DNA of 35,626 bases from an uncultured Bacteroidales bacterium (lineage in GTDB: Bacteria; Bacteroidota; Bacteroidia; Bacteroidales; UBA932). The position numbers and the translations under genes are program-made. Below are positions 23,176 to 30,269 of this stretch, piece after piece. Under the pieces are notes generated by a model, which worked only from the letters and a program-made list of their open reading frames with translations, searched no databases and was not told the origin of the DNA. Numbering within the stretch: position 1 is the stretch's first letter; each line of letters opens with the position of its first letter. Where the stretch lies: contig ONQC01000028.1 in NCBI GenBank assembly GCA_900319855.1, forward strand, positions 13,975 through 49,600, given 5' to 3'.

Positions 23176-24183
23176 ATGAAAAAAATCCATGTCGGCATCG
23201 ACATCAGCAAAGAAAAGTGTAATCTTTGCTACCGCAGCGGCCTTGAGATTGTCCGCGAAGAAGAGTGCGCCAATGATGTAAAAGCTCTTAAGAAGGCCTT
23301 TAAAGCCGCGTTGAAGGGGCTTGGTGCATCACTGGAGGAAGTCCTCGTCTGTGCAGAGTATACAGGCCGCTACATCTATCCCCTTACCGTGGCATGTCAG
23401 GAACTGGACATCTTCCTCTGGATGGATGACCCCACCCGCATCAAGAACTCCATGGGCCTTACCCGTGGTAAGAATGACGCTATTGACGCTGCTCGAATCG
23501 CAGAATATGCCTTCCGCTACAGCGACAAGGCTATCCGCTACTATATCCCGGATGCCGCCCTGGTGTCCATGAAGAACCTCCTTGCAGACCGCGAGTTCCT
23601 TCTTACAGACAAGAAACGGTATCAATCTCAACTCACTGACCAGAAGAAGTATATGGCGCCTGGTGACTTCAACCACAAGAACAGCCGGTGGAAGAAGGTT
23701 ATCAAGTCTATCGACGATCAGATTACAGCCATCGATGCCGAAATAGAATCGCTTATTGCCGCTGATCCGGTATTGACACGGCAAAAAGAACTCCTTGTGA
23801 GCATTGACGGTATCGGAGAGCGTATCGCCATCAATATGATTGCCATCACCGGAGGCTTCACCCGCTTCCAGAATGCACGGCAGTTCTGCAGCTTCGCCGG
23901 CCTCACGCCGTACAAATATGACTCCGGCACCTCTGTCCGCTCAAAGGCCAAGATCTCCAAACGGGCCAACCAGACCATGAAAGCGCTGCTGCATCTCGCT
24001 GCCGTCGGAGCCGCCACTCACATGAAAGAGGGTGAGTACAAGGACTATTATGAACGCAAAACAAAGGAGGGTAAACACGTTATGTGTGTGCTGAACGTTA
24101 TCCGGGCGAAACTCGTGCACAGGATGTTCTCTGTCATCAAAAGAAACTCCGAATACACAAAGGAATATAAAACAGCTTGTTAA
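23176..24183 (+). CDS. IS110-family transposase (DEDD recombinase)
   Basis: The protein is 335 residues from ATG 23176; a GTG three codons earlier is less likely. The N-terminal RuvC-like DEDD domain shows HVGIDISKEKCNLCY (first Asp), VCAEYTGRYIYPL (Glu) and GKNDAIDAARIAEYAFR (the two further Asp). The C-terminal Tnp domain contains LLVSIDGIGERIAINMIA, a helix-hairpin-like stretch, and FCSFAGLTPYKYDSGTSVRS with the conserved catalytic Ser. These are diagnostic for the IS110/IS1111 superfamily. A basic linker and the final KRNSEYTKEYKTAC look complete, so the protein is probably intact and the insertion may be recent. It is transcribed opposite to the toxin genes it interrupts. Confidence 0.97.
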   Translation: MKKIHVGIDISKEKCNLCYRSGLEIVREEECANDVKALKKAFKAALKGLGASLEEVLVCAEYTGRYIYPLTVACQELDIFLWMDDPTRIKNSMGLTRGKNDAIDAARIAEYAFRYSDKAIRYYIPDAALVSMKNLLADREFLLTDKKRYQSQLTDQKKYMAPGDFNHKNSRWKKVIKSIDDQITAIDAEIESLIAADPVLTRQKELLVSIDGIGERIAINMIAITGGFTRFQNARQFCSFAGLTPYKYDSGTSVRSKAKISKRANQTMKALLHLAAVGAATHMKEGEYKDYYERKTKEGKHVMCVLNVIRAKLVHRMFSVIKRNSEYTKEYKTAC

Positions 24184-24349
24184 TCCACTATGAAAAACTT
24201 CCCAGGGGTAGCCGCGCGGCCAGGGGCGGGACGCCCCTATGAGCGCAATATATATCCATAAAACACACCATCGAATCAAAGTGATGACCTACAATCTAAC
24301 TCCTTTCCGAATCACTTGGAAAATCCATAAGAATAGTTAGCAAATAGTT

Positions 24350-24490
24350 AGCATGTGGACCTCCTCCATGTTTTCCTAAAATGTCGTTATCTCCGATTCG
24401 AACACCGCGAGTGCCATCTGCTGAGACAAAACGTCCTGGTTGTGTTTCTCCGTGCCGCCAATAAAGAGTTGAAGGATGTCTCCAGTCCCC
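24350..24490 (-). pseudogene. N-terminal side of the split Rhs-type toxin tip
   Basis: On the minus strand, 47 codons after a TAA at 24493-24491 read GDWRHPSTLYWRHGETQPGR, then FVSADGTRGVRIGDND and ILGKHGGGPHA, up to the IS110 right end. Just before the TAA the same frame reads GADAYPW. It begins about 30 bp after the stop of the membrane immunity gene, the position expected for a displaced toxin tip that has lost its start and core. It rejoins 22924-23010 across the IS. Both the missing start and the TAA make it inactive as it stands. Confidence 0.6.
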
Positions 24491-24523
24491 TTACCAAGGA
24501 TAAGCGTCAGCTCCTATCAGAGA

Positions 24524-24895
24524 TTACCTGAATAACAACAGAGAGATAAACACTAGGGCCGAACCGAGGATATAAGTCAGTACATAACGACCTTTTACTA
24601 TGGAGTTCTTCTCCAAGCGGTACATCTTGTCTAGTTCAGAATAATCTTTACGAATGAAACGGAAAAGAATGAAGGAGAGTATCGCCGACATGACTACGAT
24701 ATAACTTGAGTAATCTACTAATAAAGAATTATCCTTTATTGACAGTGCTAACGTAACAACAGATAGAATATTGAGTGTCATTGCGAGGCATACAACCCCT
24801 TCTCCTTGAACATCAAAATAAGGATCTCCAAAGGAAGAATACCATTTTGCACTTCTGTAGTAGCAATAATTCAACCACTTTATTATTCGTTTCAT
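24524..24895 (-). CDS. Predicted membrane immunity protein of the Rhs cassette
   Basis: The protein is 123 residues from ATG 24895, which has a GGGAGA motif before it; an in-frame codon at 24946 lies inside the toxin gene. Three hydrophobic segments are clear: VVCLAMTLNILSVVTLALSI (about 34-53), LVDYSSYIVVMSAILSFILF (about 59-78) and YVLTYILGSALVFISLLLF (about 104-122). The N-terminus is basic and aromatic. It starts 19 bp after the stop of the orphan Rhs C-terminal cassette, the position of a cognate immunity gene. A membrane immunity protein fits a toxin whose tail is itself hydrophobic. No family name is assigned; function is inferred from position. Confidence 0.65.
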   Translation of the reverse strand: MKRIIKWLNYCYYRSAKWYSSFGDPYFDVQGEGVVCLAMTLNILSVVTLALSIKDNSLLVDYSSYIVVMSAILSFILFRFIRKDYSELDKMYRLEKNSIVKGRYVLTYILGSALVFISLLLFR

Positions 24896-24914
24896 CGTTT
24901 CTCCCTTTTTCCCT

Positions 24915-25799
24915 TTACTTAAATGGCATAGTTGAAGGATACCCAAGAATATTCATCTGATACTGAGACATCAATACTTCTTCGACAAAAATGTAATGTA
25001 GTTGTTTCCCTCCTAAACTCCAATAAATTGAAAGAATTGGACCAAAATATGGAATGTATCCGGCAGTCCCCGCTAAGAGATCAAGAGTTGCATCTATTGT
25101 TTCTCCCTCATTAGATGAATTTCGGAGGCGGATAAGAGAGCTACTGATCCCGATTGCAGAAGATACTTTTCCTAAACGTGTTAAGTGTCTGCCCGCTTTG
25201 ACAACATTATTCTGTTTCCACGTGCTCTGATTCCCATAGAAATCCATACCATACGTCCCAAACCGGAATCTCCCGCCAAACCATCGCTGGGTGTCAGGGT
25301 TGTAAAGGAATCTCCCCGCTTCTGTTGCGCCGCCAGACATGAAGGAGACACCCACATCCAGCAAGTTAAACCAGCGACTTGATCCATCTTCGGCAATTAC
25401 GTTACTAGCCGCCAGAACCGGATTGCCTTCACTATCAATATATCCATTCCGATCCATCAAGCGAGAGCGATAGTTTGTGTATCGAGTATCACTCCGAGCG
25501 AACTTGCGCTGCAAACGATCGTATTCCCGCTGAGTAACTTCCATCGTATCATAGTATCCATCATCAATCTCTTGCATCTCTCCACCAACCCAATAATAGG
25601 TTAAACCGAAAGGATCAATAACATTTAGAGGGCTGTTGGTGCAATATACAAAGGGTGAGATGGCATAGTACTTCTCGGAGAGGGGATCCTGGCTGAGCCA
25701 GGCCGCGGTCCGGGGATCGTAGAGCCGGGCATCGAAGTCCAGGTAGGGACGGCCGGCGGCTGCCGCCGGGGTGCCCGCAAATACATTACTTATAGGCAA
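24915..25799 (-). CDS. Orphan Rhs/YD-repeat C-terminal fragment with variable toxin tip
   Basis: The open frame gives 294 codons from TTG 25799, with an in-frame TGA only 21 bp further upstream, so the long Rhs shell is absent. Codons 10-60 encode the conserved end of the Rhs core: GRPYLDFDARLYDPRTAAWL, then SQDPLSEKYYAISPFVYCTN, SPLNVIDPFGL. This part is GC-rich like the chromosome; the following 230 codons are AT-rich. This is the usual contrast between core and imported tip. The tip is unrecognised; near its end it has a hydrophobic Gly-rich segment (AGTAGYIPYFGPILSIYWSL), which suggests a membrane-acting toxin. The first internal ATG is about codon 66. It may be a silent recombination cassette rather than an expressed gene. 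Confidence 0.75.
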   Translation of the reverse strand: MPISNVFAGTPAAAAGRPYLDFDARLYDPRTAAWLSQDPLSEKYYAISPFVYCTNSPLNVIDPFGLTYYWVGGEMQEIDDGYYDTMEVTQREYDRLQRKFARSDTRYTNYRSRLMDRNGYIDSEGNPVLAASNVIAEDGSSRWFNLLDVGVSFMSGGATEAGRFLYNPDTQRWFGGRFRFGTYGMDFYGNQSTWKQNNVVKAGRHLTRLGKVSSAIGISSSLIRLRNSSNEGETIDATLDLLAGTAGYIPYFGPILSIYWSLGGKQLHYIFVEEVLMSQYQMNILGYPSTMPFK

Positions 25800-25827
25800 A
25801 TATAGAAAAAGTATGCTTATTCACAAA
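25797..25827 (-). promoter_or_regulatory. Consensus promoter at the head of the orphan Rhs cassette
   Basis: On the minus strand TTTG (25827-25824), 19 bp, TATATTTG (25804-25797): both boxes and the spacing match the Bacteroidota consensus. Transcription would begin near 25790, inside the truncated Rhs core. Confidence 0.65.
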
Positions 25828-25906
25828 GGGGTATTGCCGGCCAATCGTGCGTGCATGAACCAGAATTAGCCTTTTCCCCGCAAGGTCTTTTCCATTATCT
25901 GGTTTT

Positions 25907-25922
25907 CCCATGGGCGCATGGG
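25907..25922. repeat. Palindrome between the divergent Rhs and parD promoters
   Basis: CCCATG (25907-25912) and CATGGG (25917-25922) form a perfect 6-bp hairpin with a GGCG loop. It could be an operator. The 210-bp gap 25800-26011 holds this and the two promoters; no gene is seen. Confidence 0.4.
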
Positions 25923-25961
25923 AGGGGGCTTTATCTAGGATTGTTTTGTCGTGCGGATGAC

Positions 25962-25992
25962 TTGTATTGATTATGAAATATTCTTATATTTG
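25962..25992 (+). promoter_or_regulatory. Promoter of the parDE-type operon
   Basis: CTTG (25961-25964), 20 bp, TATATTTG (25985-25992), with ATG 26012 20 bp downstream. It matches the -33/-7 pattern well. Confidence 0.7.
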
Positions 25993-26011
25993 CCAATAAA
26001 ACCATTTGATA

Positions 26012-26260
26012 ATGAAAACAACGACAGTTGCATTAGGCTCTCATTTTGAGGATTTTATCCAGGCTAGTATTCTCTCTGGCAGATATAACAACGCCAGCGA
26101 GGTCGTACGGTCTGGGCTTAGGTTGCTGGAAGCTGAAGAGCAGAAAATCGCGGCACTCCGCGCAGCGATTGACGAAGGGTTGAATAGCGGGATTGTAGAG
26201 GATTTCGATCCTGAGGCATATCTGCAAGAAATGAAAGCGCGCAAGCATGGCGAAATATAG
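26012..26260 (+). CDS. ParD-like antitoxin (ribbon-helix-helix)
   Basis: This is an 82-residue protein. The N-terminus TTTVALGSHFEDFIQASILS and the following YNNASEVVRSGLRLLEAEEQ are the ribbon-helix-helix signature of ParD/CopG-type antitoxins, which bind their own promoter. The acidic C-terminus (AIDEGLNSGIVEDFDPEAYL) is the usual toxin-wrapping tail. I start at ATG 26012; a TTG two codons earlier is unnecessary. Its last 14 bp overlap the ParE-like toxin gene, the standard arrangement for translational coupling with antitoxin first. Autorepression by binding near 25960-26000 is expected from the family. Confidence 0.92.
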   Translation: MKTTTVALGSHFEDFIQASILSGRYNNASEVVRSGLRLLEAEEQKIAALRAAIDEGLNSGIVEDFDPEAYLQEMKARKHGEI

Positions 26261-26549
26261 TTTGACCAAGGAGGCAGCGGGAGACCTCTACAGGATTTGG
26301 GAATATACAGTCGATACATGGTCAGAAAAACAAGCCGACAAGTACTATGAAATGCTCATCTCTGCATTCAAGAAACTGGCTCAGAATCCGGAAAAGCTCG
26401 GAAAGTCCTATGAGATGATCCACGCCGGACTCAAAGGGTTCCTGATTGGTCGTCATGTCATTTTCTATCTTGTTCAAGAGACTGCTGATGTTCTGATAGT
26501 ACGTATTCTCCATTCGAGCATGGATTTCGCTCGGCACCTTAAACAGTAA
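26247..26549 (+). CDS. ParE/RelE-superfamily toxin
   Basis: This is a 100-residue basic protein. The family pattern is visible: YSLTKEAAGDLYRIWEYT (residues 4-21), QADKYYEMLISAFKKLAQNP (32-51), the LGKSYEMIHAGLKGF strand region and a final ILHSSMDFARHL, where the His-Ser-x-x-D ending is typical of ParE rather than of ribosome-dependent RelE. The target is probably DNA gyrase, known for the ParE family, but this is inference. It is coupled to parD by a 14-bp overlap and followed at once by a strong terminator, so the pair is a self-contained module at the edge of the island. Confidence 0.92.
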   Translation: MAKYSLTKEAAGDLYRIWEYTVDTWSEKQADKYYEMLISAFKKLAQNPEKLGKSYEMIHAGLKGFLIGRHVIFYLVQETADVLIVRILHSSMDFARHLKQ

Positions 26550-26554
26550 CGTAT

Positions 26555-26582
26555 CGCTCACTCCGGTGGGCGTTTTTCTTTT
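26555..26582 (+). terminator. Terminator of the parDE-type operon
   Basis: CGCTCAC (26555-26561) pairs with GTGGGCG (26566-26572), 7 bp with one wobble and a TCCG loop, followed by TTTTTCTTTT. It starts 5 bp after the toxin stop. Confidence 0.85.
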
Positions 26583-26635
26583 CCAGTCATCTTGCAACCA
26601 TTTATGGCTGCTAAGATAATCGGAGCTTGTGCCAT
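26558..26635 (-). other. Possible 25-codon peptide, paralogous to the start of the 21987-22361 protein
   Basis: From ATG 26635 the frame reads MAQAPIILAAINGCKMT, then GKEKRPPE and a stop. Its first part is the second copy of the 49-bp repeat; its last codons are the parDE terminator read backwards. This suggests a truncated paralogue rather than a natural short gene. No gene is evident elsewhere in 26583-26890. Confidence 0.3.
26586..26634 (+). repeat. 49-bp direct repeat, copy 2 (island edge)
   Basis: It begins GTCATCTTGCAACCATTTAT and matches 22291-22339 at 46 of 49 positions in the same orientation. Confidence 0.85.
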
Positions 26636-26890
26636 AAGAGGGGGCAAGAATAAACAGCGTTCCGGAAGAAACTGCGTGGTTCGTACCACTTTGCTCCGAT
26701 GTCGTAAAGGGGAAGCCCGCGCGGTCAAGGCGTTCCAAGCCGGAGGCTGTTTTTTAGGGTGGTAGGGATATCAGGTCACAACTCTGGTGATGATGGACGT
26801 GCCGGTAGATTGATGAAAAAAACCGGCTATCGGCACTTTGTTCTCCATATTATGATTAAATTCGTGCCGGAGTATAAAAACCGATCTGAC

Positions 26891-27103
26891 ATGCAACTGG
26901 ACAGTGAGCAAAAGAGGATTCTCAAGGCGGTTTGGCCGGCCGCACTGGTGTATATCTTCGGCTATCCCATCCTGTTGTGGATATTCGGGAAAGTAATTTC
27001 ATGGCAGGATTTCCTCCTGTATCTCGGCGTTTCCCTCGGTATAGCGTTGCTGATGGGCGTCTTCTATGTCCTTGGGGCCAAGATTCCGAAGAAAGATGAA
27101 TAA
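26891..27103 (+). CDS. Small two-helix membrane protein
   Basis: This is a 70-residue protein from ATG 26891. Two hydrophobic segments, WPAALVYIFGYPILLWIFGK (about 15-34) and LLYLGVSLGIALLMGVFYVL (about 42-61), are followed by a basic tail AKIPKKDE. Earlier in-frame Mets (26852, 26813, 26759) would add a polar stretch with no obvious signal, so the later start is preferred. It ends 10 bp before the C69 dipeptidase and is probably co-transcribed with it. I recognise no family; function unknown. Confidence 0.65.
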   Translation: MQLDSEQKRILKAVWPAALVYIFGYPILLWIFGKVISWQDFLLYLGVSLGIALLMGVFYVLGAKIPKKDE

Positions 27104-27113
27104 ATACGGAAAC

Positions 27114-28661
27114 ATGAAGAAAATAGCGATGTTCTTATGCGCCTTTCTGGCCATCGTCCTTCCTCTCTCCGCGCAGGAGGAGGAGTTCCCGGGTCAGAGC
27201 TGTACCTCGATCATGGTGGGCCGCCTGGCCTCCGCGGACGGTTCGGTCATCACCTCGCATACCTGTGACGGCCGTTACCGCACGTGGGTCCAGATGGCGC
27301 CCGCCGCCGACCATGCGCCCGGGACGATGCACCCGGTCCTGCGGGGGACCATGCAGACCCGGTTCCGGGGCGACACCACGGGCGTGAAGTGCATGGGCGA
27401 AATCCCCGAAGCGGCCCATACGTATGCCTATCTCAACACGGCGTACCCCTGTTTCAACGAGAAGCAGCTCGCCATCGGCGAGACAACGTTCGGCGGACCC
27501 GATACGCTCGTCAACGACAAAGGCTGGTTCACCATCGAAGAACTCGAGCGGGTGGCCCTCCAGCGCTGCGACAATGCCCGGGATGCCATCCGGCTCATGG
27601 GTTCCCTGGCGGAGCAGTACGGCTATGGCGACGGCGGGGAATGCCTGACCGTGGCGGACAAGAACGAGGTCTGGCAGTTTGAAATCGTCGGAATCGGGAA
27701 GGACAGGATCGGCGCCGCCTGGGTTGCCAAACGGGTGCCGGACGACCATGTGGCCATTTCGGCCAACATCCCCCGCATCGGCGCAATCGACCGGAAGGAC
27801 AAGGACATGATGGCCTCCGCCAATGTCGAGCAGGTGGCCATCGACAACGGCCTGTGGGACGGAAAGGGAACGTTCATTTTCTGGAAGTCATTCAATACGG
27901 ACTATGCCAAAGGAAAGAATTTCAACGACCGGGAGTATTTCCTGCTGAACCATTTCGCCCCGTCGCTGGGTCTTACCTATGACATGGAGGAACTCCCTTT
28001 CTCCGTCAAGCCGGAGAAAAAGGTGGATGTCCGCGAGGTGATGGCGCTCTATCGGGAAACGTACGAGGGGACGGATTTCGACATGACCAAGGGTGTCAAA
28101 ATGGCCCGGGCAGCGACCAAGACGCATCCGGCGGATACCATCGTCAGCCCCGTCGCGAATCCCTGGCTCTCGACGAACCTGCGGAATACCCTGAATACCC
28201 TGGCTCCCGGAACGGTTGAATTCCGCCGTACCGTCGCCGTCGCCTGGTGCGCCTACTCCCACATCACGCAGCTCCGGGGCTGGCTGCCGGACAGCATCGG
28301 CGGAATCTGCTGGATTTCCGTGGACAATCCCGCGCAAAGTCCCCGGATCCCCGTATTCTCGGGGACTACGGCCCTTCCGGCGAACTTTGAGACGTGCGGA
28401 CAGAAGCAATATGTCCCGGACAGCTATCTCTGGCAGTTCCGCAGGGCCAACAAGCTTGCCACCCTTTCCTGGCAGTCCACCAAAGAAGGCTTCAACAAGG
28501 AAGTCCTCCGGCTCGAGCAACTGGCGGTCGACGGACTCCCGACGGCTCCCCAGCCCGCACCCGTGCTGAACGCCTATACGGAGTACATTTACAATGAAGG
28601 TGTCCGTGCCTGGAAAGCCCTGGAAGAGAAGTACTGGCTCCAGTTCGGAACCGGATTCTGA
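27114..28661 (+). CDS. Family C69 dipeptidase (PepD-like, Ntn hydrolase), exported
   Basis: The protein is 515 residues from ATG 27114, which starts the signal peptide MKKIAMFLCAFLAIVLPLSA; in-frame Mets upstream (27066, 27096) overlap the preceding gene. After processing, the nucleophile Cys sits in GQSCTSIMVGRLASADGSVI, matching the CTxxxVGxxASxDGS start of family C69, an N-terminal-nucleophile hydrolase family acting on dipeptides. Further family segments are IGETTFGGPDTL, YGYGDGGECLTVADKNEVW and the late AWCAYSHITQLRGWLPDSI. In Bacteroidota these are periplasmic and contribute to peptide use. It is convergent with the carboxylesterase gene 30 bp downstream. Confidence 0.93.
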   Translation: MKKIAMFLCAFLAIVLPLSAQEEEFPGQSCTSIMVGRLASADGSVITSHTCDGRYRTWVQMAPAADHAPGTMHPVLRGTMQTRFRGDTTGVKCMGEIPEAAHTYAYLNTAYPCFNEKQLAIGETTFGGPDTLVNDKGWFTIEELERVALQRCDNARDAIRLMGSLAEQYGYGDGGECLTVADKNEVWQFEIVGIGKDRIGAAWVAKRVPDDHVAISANIPRIGAIDRKDKDMMASANVEQVAIDNGLWDGKGTFIFWKSFNTDYAKGKNFNDREYFLLNHFAPSLGLTYDMEELPFSVKPEKKVDVREVMALYRETYEGTDFDMTKGVKMARAATKTHPADTIVSPVANPWLSTNLRNTLNTLAPGTVEFRRTVAVAWCAYSHITQLRGWLPDSIGGICWISVDNPAQSPRIPVFSGTTALPANFETCGQKQYVPDSYLWQFRRANKLATLSWQSTKEGFNKEVLRLEQLAVDGLPTAPQPAPVLNAYTEYIYNEGVRAWKALEEKYWLQFGTGF

Positions 28662-28691
28662 TGTATCCCTGCCCGGTCCTGCGGGGAATCG

Positions 28692-30161
28692 CTACTTCCG
28701 GTACTCCCAAGTCTCGCGCTTGAGGGAAGCCATCTCGTCGAAGAATGCATCTCCGGTATGGACCGTGGTGGTCTTGTCATTGAAAACGACCATGGGTTTC
28801 GTGTCCGGGTCATAGACCTGCCATTTGAACTTCTTGGTGTTGGGAACCCCGTCTTTGGCGAAGGAGACCCAGACGTCGCTCATGAAATCAGCCAGTTTGT
28901 AGGCGCTCTTGTCACAGCCCACCATGAACCGGCCCAGCCAGATGTTGTTGAAGACGAAAGGCATCTCCGTACAATGGTTGGTGCCGAAGGTCCCGTCCAT
29001 GTGCGGCGAAGGCTTGGCGAAGACATACAGGTACTGTTTCGTGTCTCCCATCTTGTAGCGCATGTCCGCATTGGCGTAGACGGCGGGAAGCATGCTGTTC
29101 TCCGAGAAGTTGCAGCCGATGATGGTGGGCAGCCCCTTTGAAATATCGGCTACGCGCGGATCATCCAGCGGGAACGGGATGACCTCGCCGTCCAGGACCG
29201 GGGAGAACCACATGCCGGCGCCGTACAGGCGGTAGAAGACATTGCGCGGGTTCTGCTCGACGATGGCATCCGTGGCCGCGGCCAGCAATTCTGAATAGGG
29301 GATCGACTGGATCTTGTCGATGGTCTTTTCATCCAATCCCAGTTTGCCGACGATGGCGCGGGCCATGTCGCGGGAGGTCTGCGGCGCCATCAGTGAAGTC
29401 ATGGATCCGCTCTCGATGATGCCCCGGTGGAAGAGGCCTTTGGCCGAAGGCGTCCCCAGCAGGATGTTGACCTTTCCACCGCCGCCGGACTGGCCGAAGA
29501 TGGTCACGTTGTCCGGGTCGCCGCCGAAACCGGCGATATTCTTTTTCACCCACTCCAGGGCCTTGACCATGTCCATCACGCCTGCGACGCCGGAGTATTT
29601 ATACTTCTCGCCGAATTCGGAGAGATCCATGTAACCCAGGATGTTGAGGCGGTGGTTGATGCTGACCAGGACTACGTCTTTCTTGGCCAGGTTGGTGCCG
29701 TCGTAGAAGGGAAGTTCGCTGCTGGCGCCCATGGCGTATCCGCCACCATGCAGCCAGACCATCACCGGACGTTTCTTGCCGTCGTTGATGCCGGCCGTCC
29801 AGACATTCAGGTTGAGGCAGTCATCCGACTGGACACCGTCGTCCCACTGATACAGGAAGGCCTCGCAGTCGTCCTTCCAGGTGAACCGGGGGGCCTGGTG
29901 GCATTGATTACCGTAATAGAGGGCCGTCTGGACGCCTTCCCACGGATCCGGATCCTGCGGCGCTTCGAATCGGTCCGCCTTGGCGTAGTCAATACCTTTG
30001 AACGTGTAGATGCCATCTTCGATGTAGCCGCAGACGGTGCCGTAAACGGTCTGGACAAGGGCATCTTTGCTGTTGACGATCACGGAATGTTCCGGGTAAC
30101 GGTTGCCACAAGCCGACAAAACCAGGACGGCGGTGACAGCAAGGAGGATTCTTCTGGACAT
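28692..30161 (-). CDS. Type-B carboxylesterase lipoprotein
   Basis: The protein is 489 residues from ATG 30161, which gives the lipoprotein signal MSRRILLAVTAVLVLSAC (lipobox LSAC); an upstream start at 30182 was rejected. The alpha/beta-hydrolase serine lies in TIFGQSGGGGKVN near residue 205. The oxyanion-hole motif MVWLHGGGYAMG is near 135, SEDCLNLNV-like QSDDCLNLNVWTA near 112, and the catalytic His in GTNHCTEMPFVF near 385. The chain lacks nothing obvious relative to the usual 480-540 residues. The substrate is unknown; an outer- or periplasm-facing esterase acting on acylated glycans or xenobiotic esters is plausible. It is divergent from the tlpA-like gene. Confidence 0.93.
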   Translation of the reverse strand: MSRRILLAVTAVLVLSACGNRYPEHSVIVNSKDALVQTVYGTVCGYIEDGIYTFKGIDYAKADRFEAPQDPDPWEGVQTALYYGNQCHQAPRFTWKDDCEAFLYQWDDGVQSDDCLNLNVWTAGINDGKKRPVMVWLHGGGYAMGASSELPFYDGTNLAKKDVVLVSINHRLNILGYMDLSEFGEKYKYSGVAGVMDMVKALEWVKKNIAGFGGDPDNVTIFGQSGGGGKVNILLGTPSAKGLFHRGIIESGSMTSLMAPQTSRDMARAIVGKLGLDEKTIDKIQSIPYSELLAAATDAIVEQNPRNVFYRLYGAGMWFSPVLDGEVIPFPLDDPRVADISKGLPTIIGCNFSENSMLPAVYANADMRYKMGDTKQYLYVFAKPSPHMDGTFGTNHCTEMPFVFNNIWLGRFMVGCDKSAYKLADFMSDVWVSFAKDGVPNTKKFKWQVYDPDTKPMVVFNDKTTTVHTGDAFFDEMASLKRETWEYRK

Positions 30162-30179
30162 AGGGAAATCTTTTATGAC

Positions 30180-30187
30180 CAAAGATA
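30180..30187 (-). promoter_or_regulatory. -7 box of the carboxylesterase gene
   Basis: TATCTTTG on the minus strand (30187-30180), 18 bp before ATG 30161. No TTTG is seen at the -33 position. Confidence 0.55.
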
Positions 30188-30242
30188 AGAATAATCCGGC
30201 AATGTACGGTAAGGTGCGGCTTCGCGGTTCCCTGGTTTTTTA

Positions 30243-30250
30243 TATCTTTG
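30243..30250 (+). promoter_or_regulatory. -7 box of the tlpA-like/GH125 operon
   Basis: TATCTTTG (30243-30250). It ends only 4 bp before the ATG at 30255, so transcription probably starts at or after that codon. This favours the next start at 30270. Confidence 0.6.
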
Positions 30251-30269
30251 TGATATGAAAACCCAGTTG

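Larger units (their letters stand above)
23011..24351 (+). mobile_element. IS110-family insertion sequence (about 1.34 kb)
   Basis: The element carries a single DEDD transposase. Ends were inferred by rejoining the interrupted toxin frame. With an AG/CT core dinucleotide at 23011-23012 and 24350-24351 the toxin reads PHA|ANLRFEVHG in frame. A second solution uses a GTT shared by 23032-23034 and 24347-24349 and reads PHAN|LGAENNAANLRF. Both place the ends within about 25 bp on the left and 4 bp on the right. No terminal inverted repeats are seen, as expected for IS110. The right end (24184-24349) holds the palindrome GCCGCGCGGC and an AGGGGCG/CGCCCCT hairpin (24222-24238), plus a tandem AATAGTTAGCA-like repeat near 24334-24354. 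Confidence 0.8.

Noticed and set aside
22924-23190. Treating the 88-codon minus-strand frame as a complete small gene
   Set aside because: Its first two thirds lie in the IS110 left end; only the last 29 or so codons look like a protein, and these rejoin the toxin fragment on the other side of the IS.
25213-25222. TGTTTCCACG match to the tRNA-Val 3' end inside the toxin tip, as a possible att site
   Set aside because: Only 10 bases, inside coding sequence, and not positioned at an island edge.
26322-26557. Minus-strand frame opposite parE continuing from 26738
   Set aside because: Mirror of a well-supported ParE-type gene; its open extension to 26738 has no recognisable domain, and the 49-bp repeat in it is conserved in a different frame.
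28664-28690. Terminator between the C69 and carboxylesterase genes
   Set aside because: Only a weak 6-bp stem (CCCTGC/GCGGGG) without a T-run on either strand.
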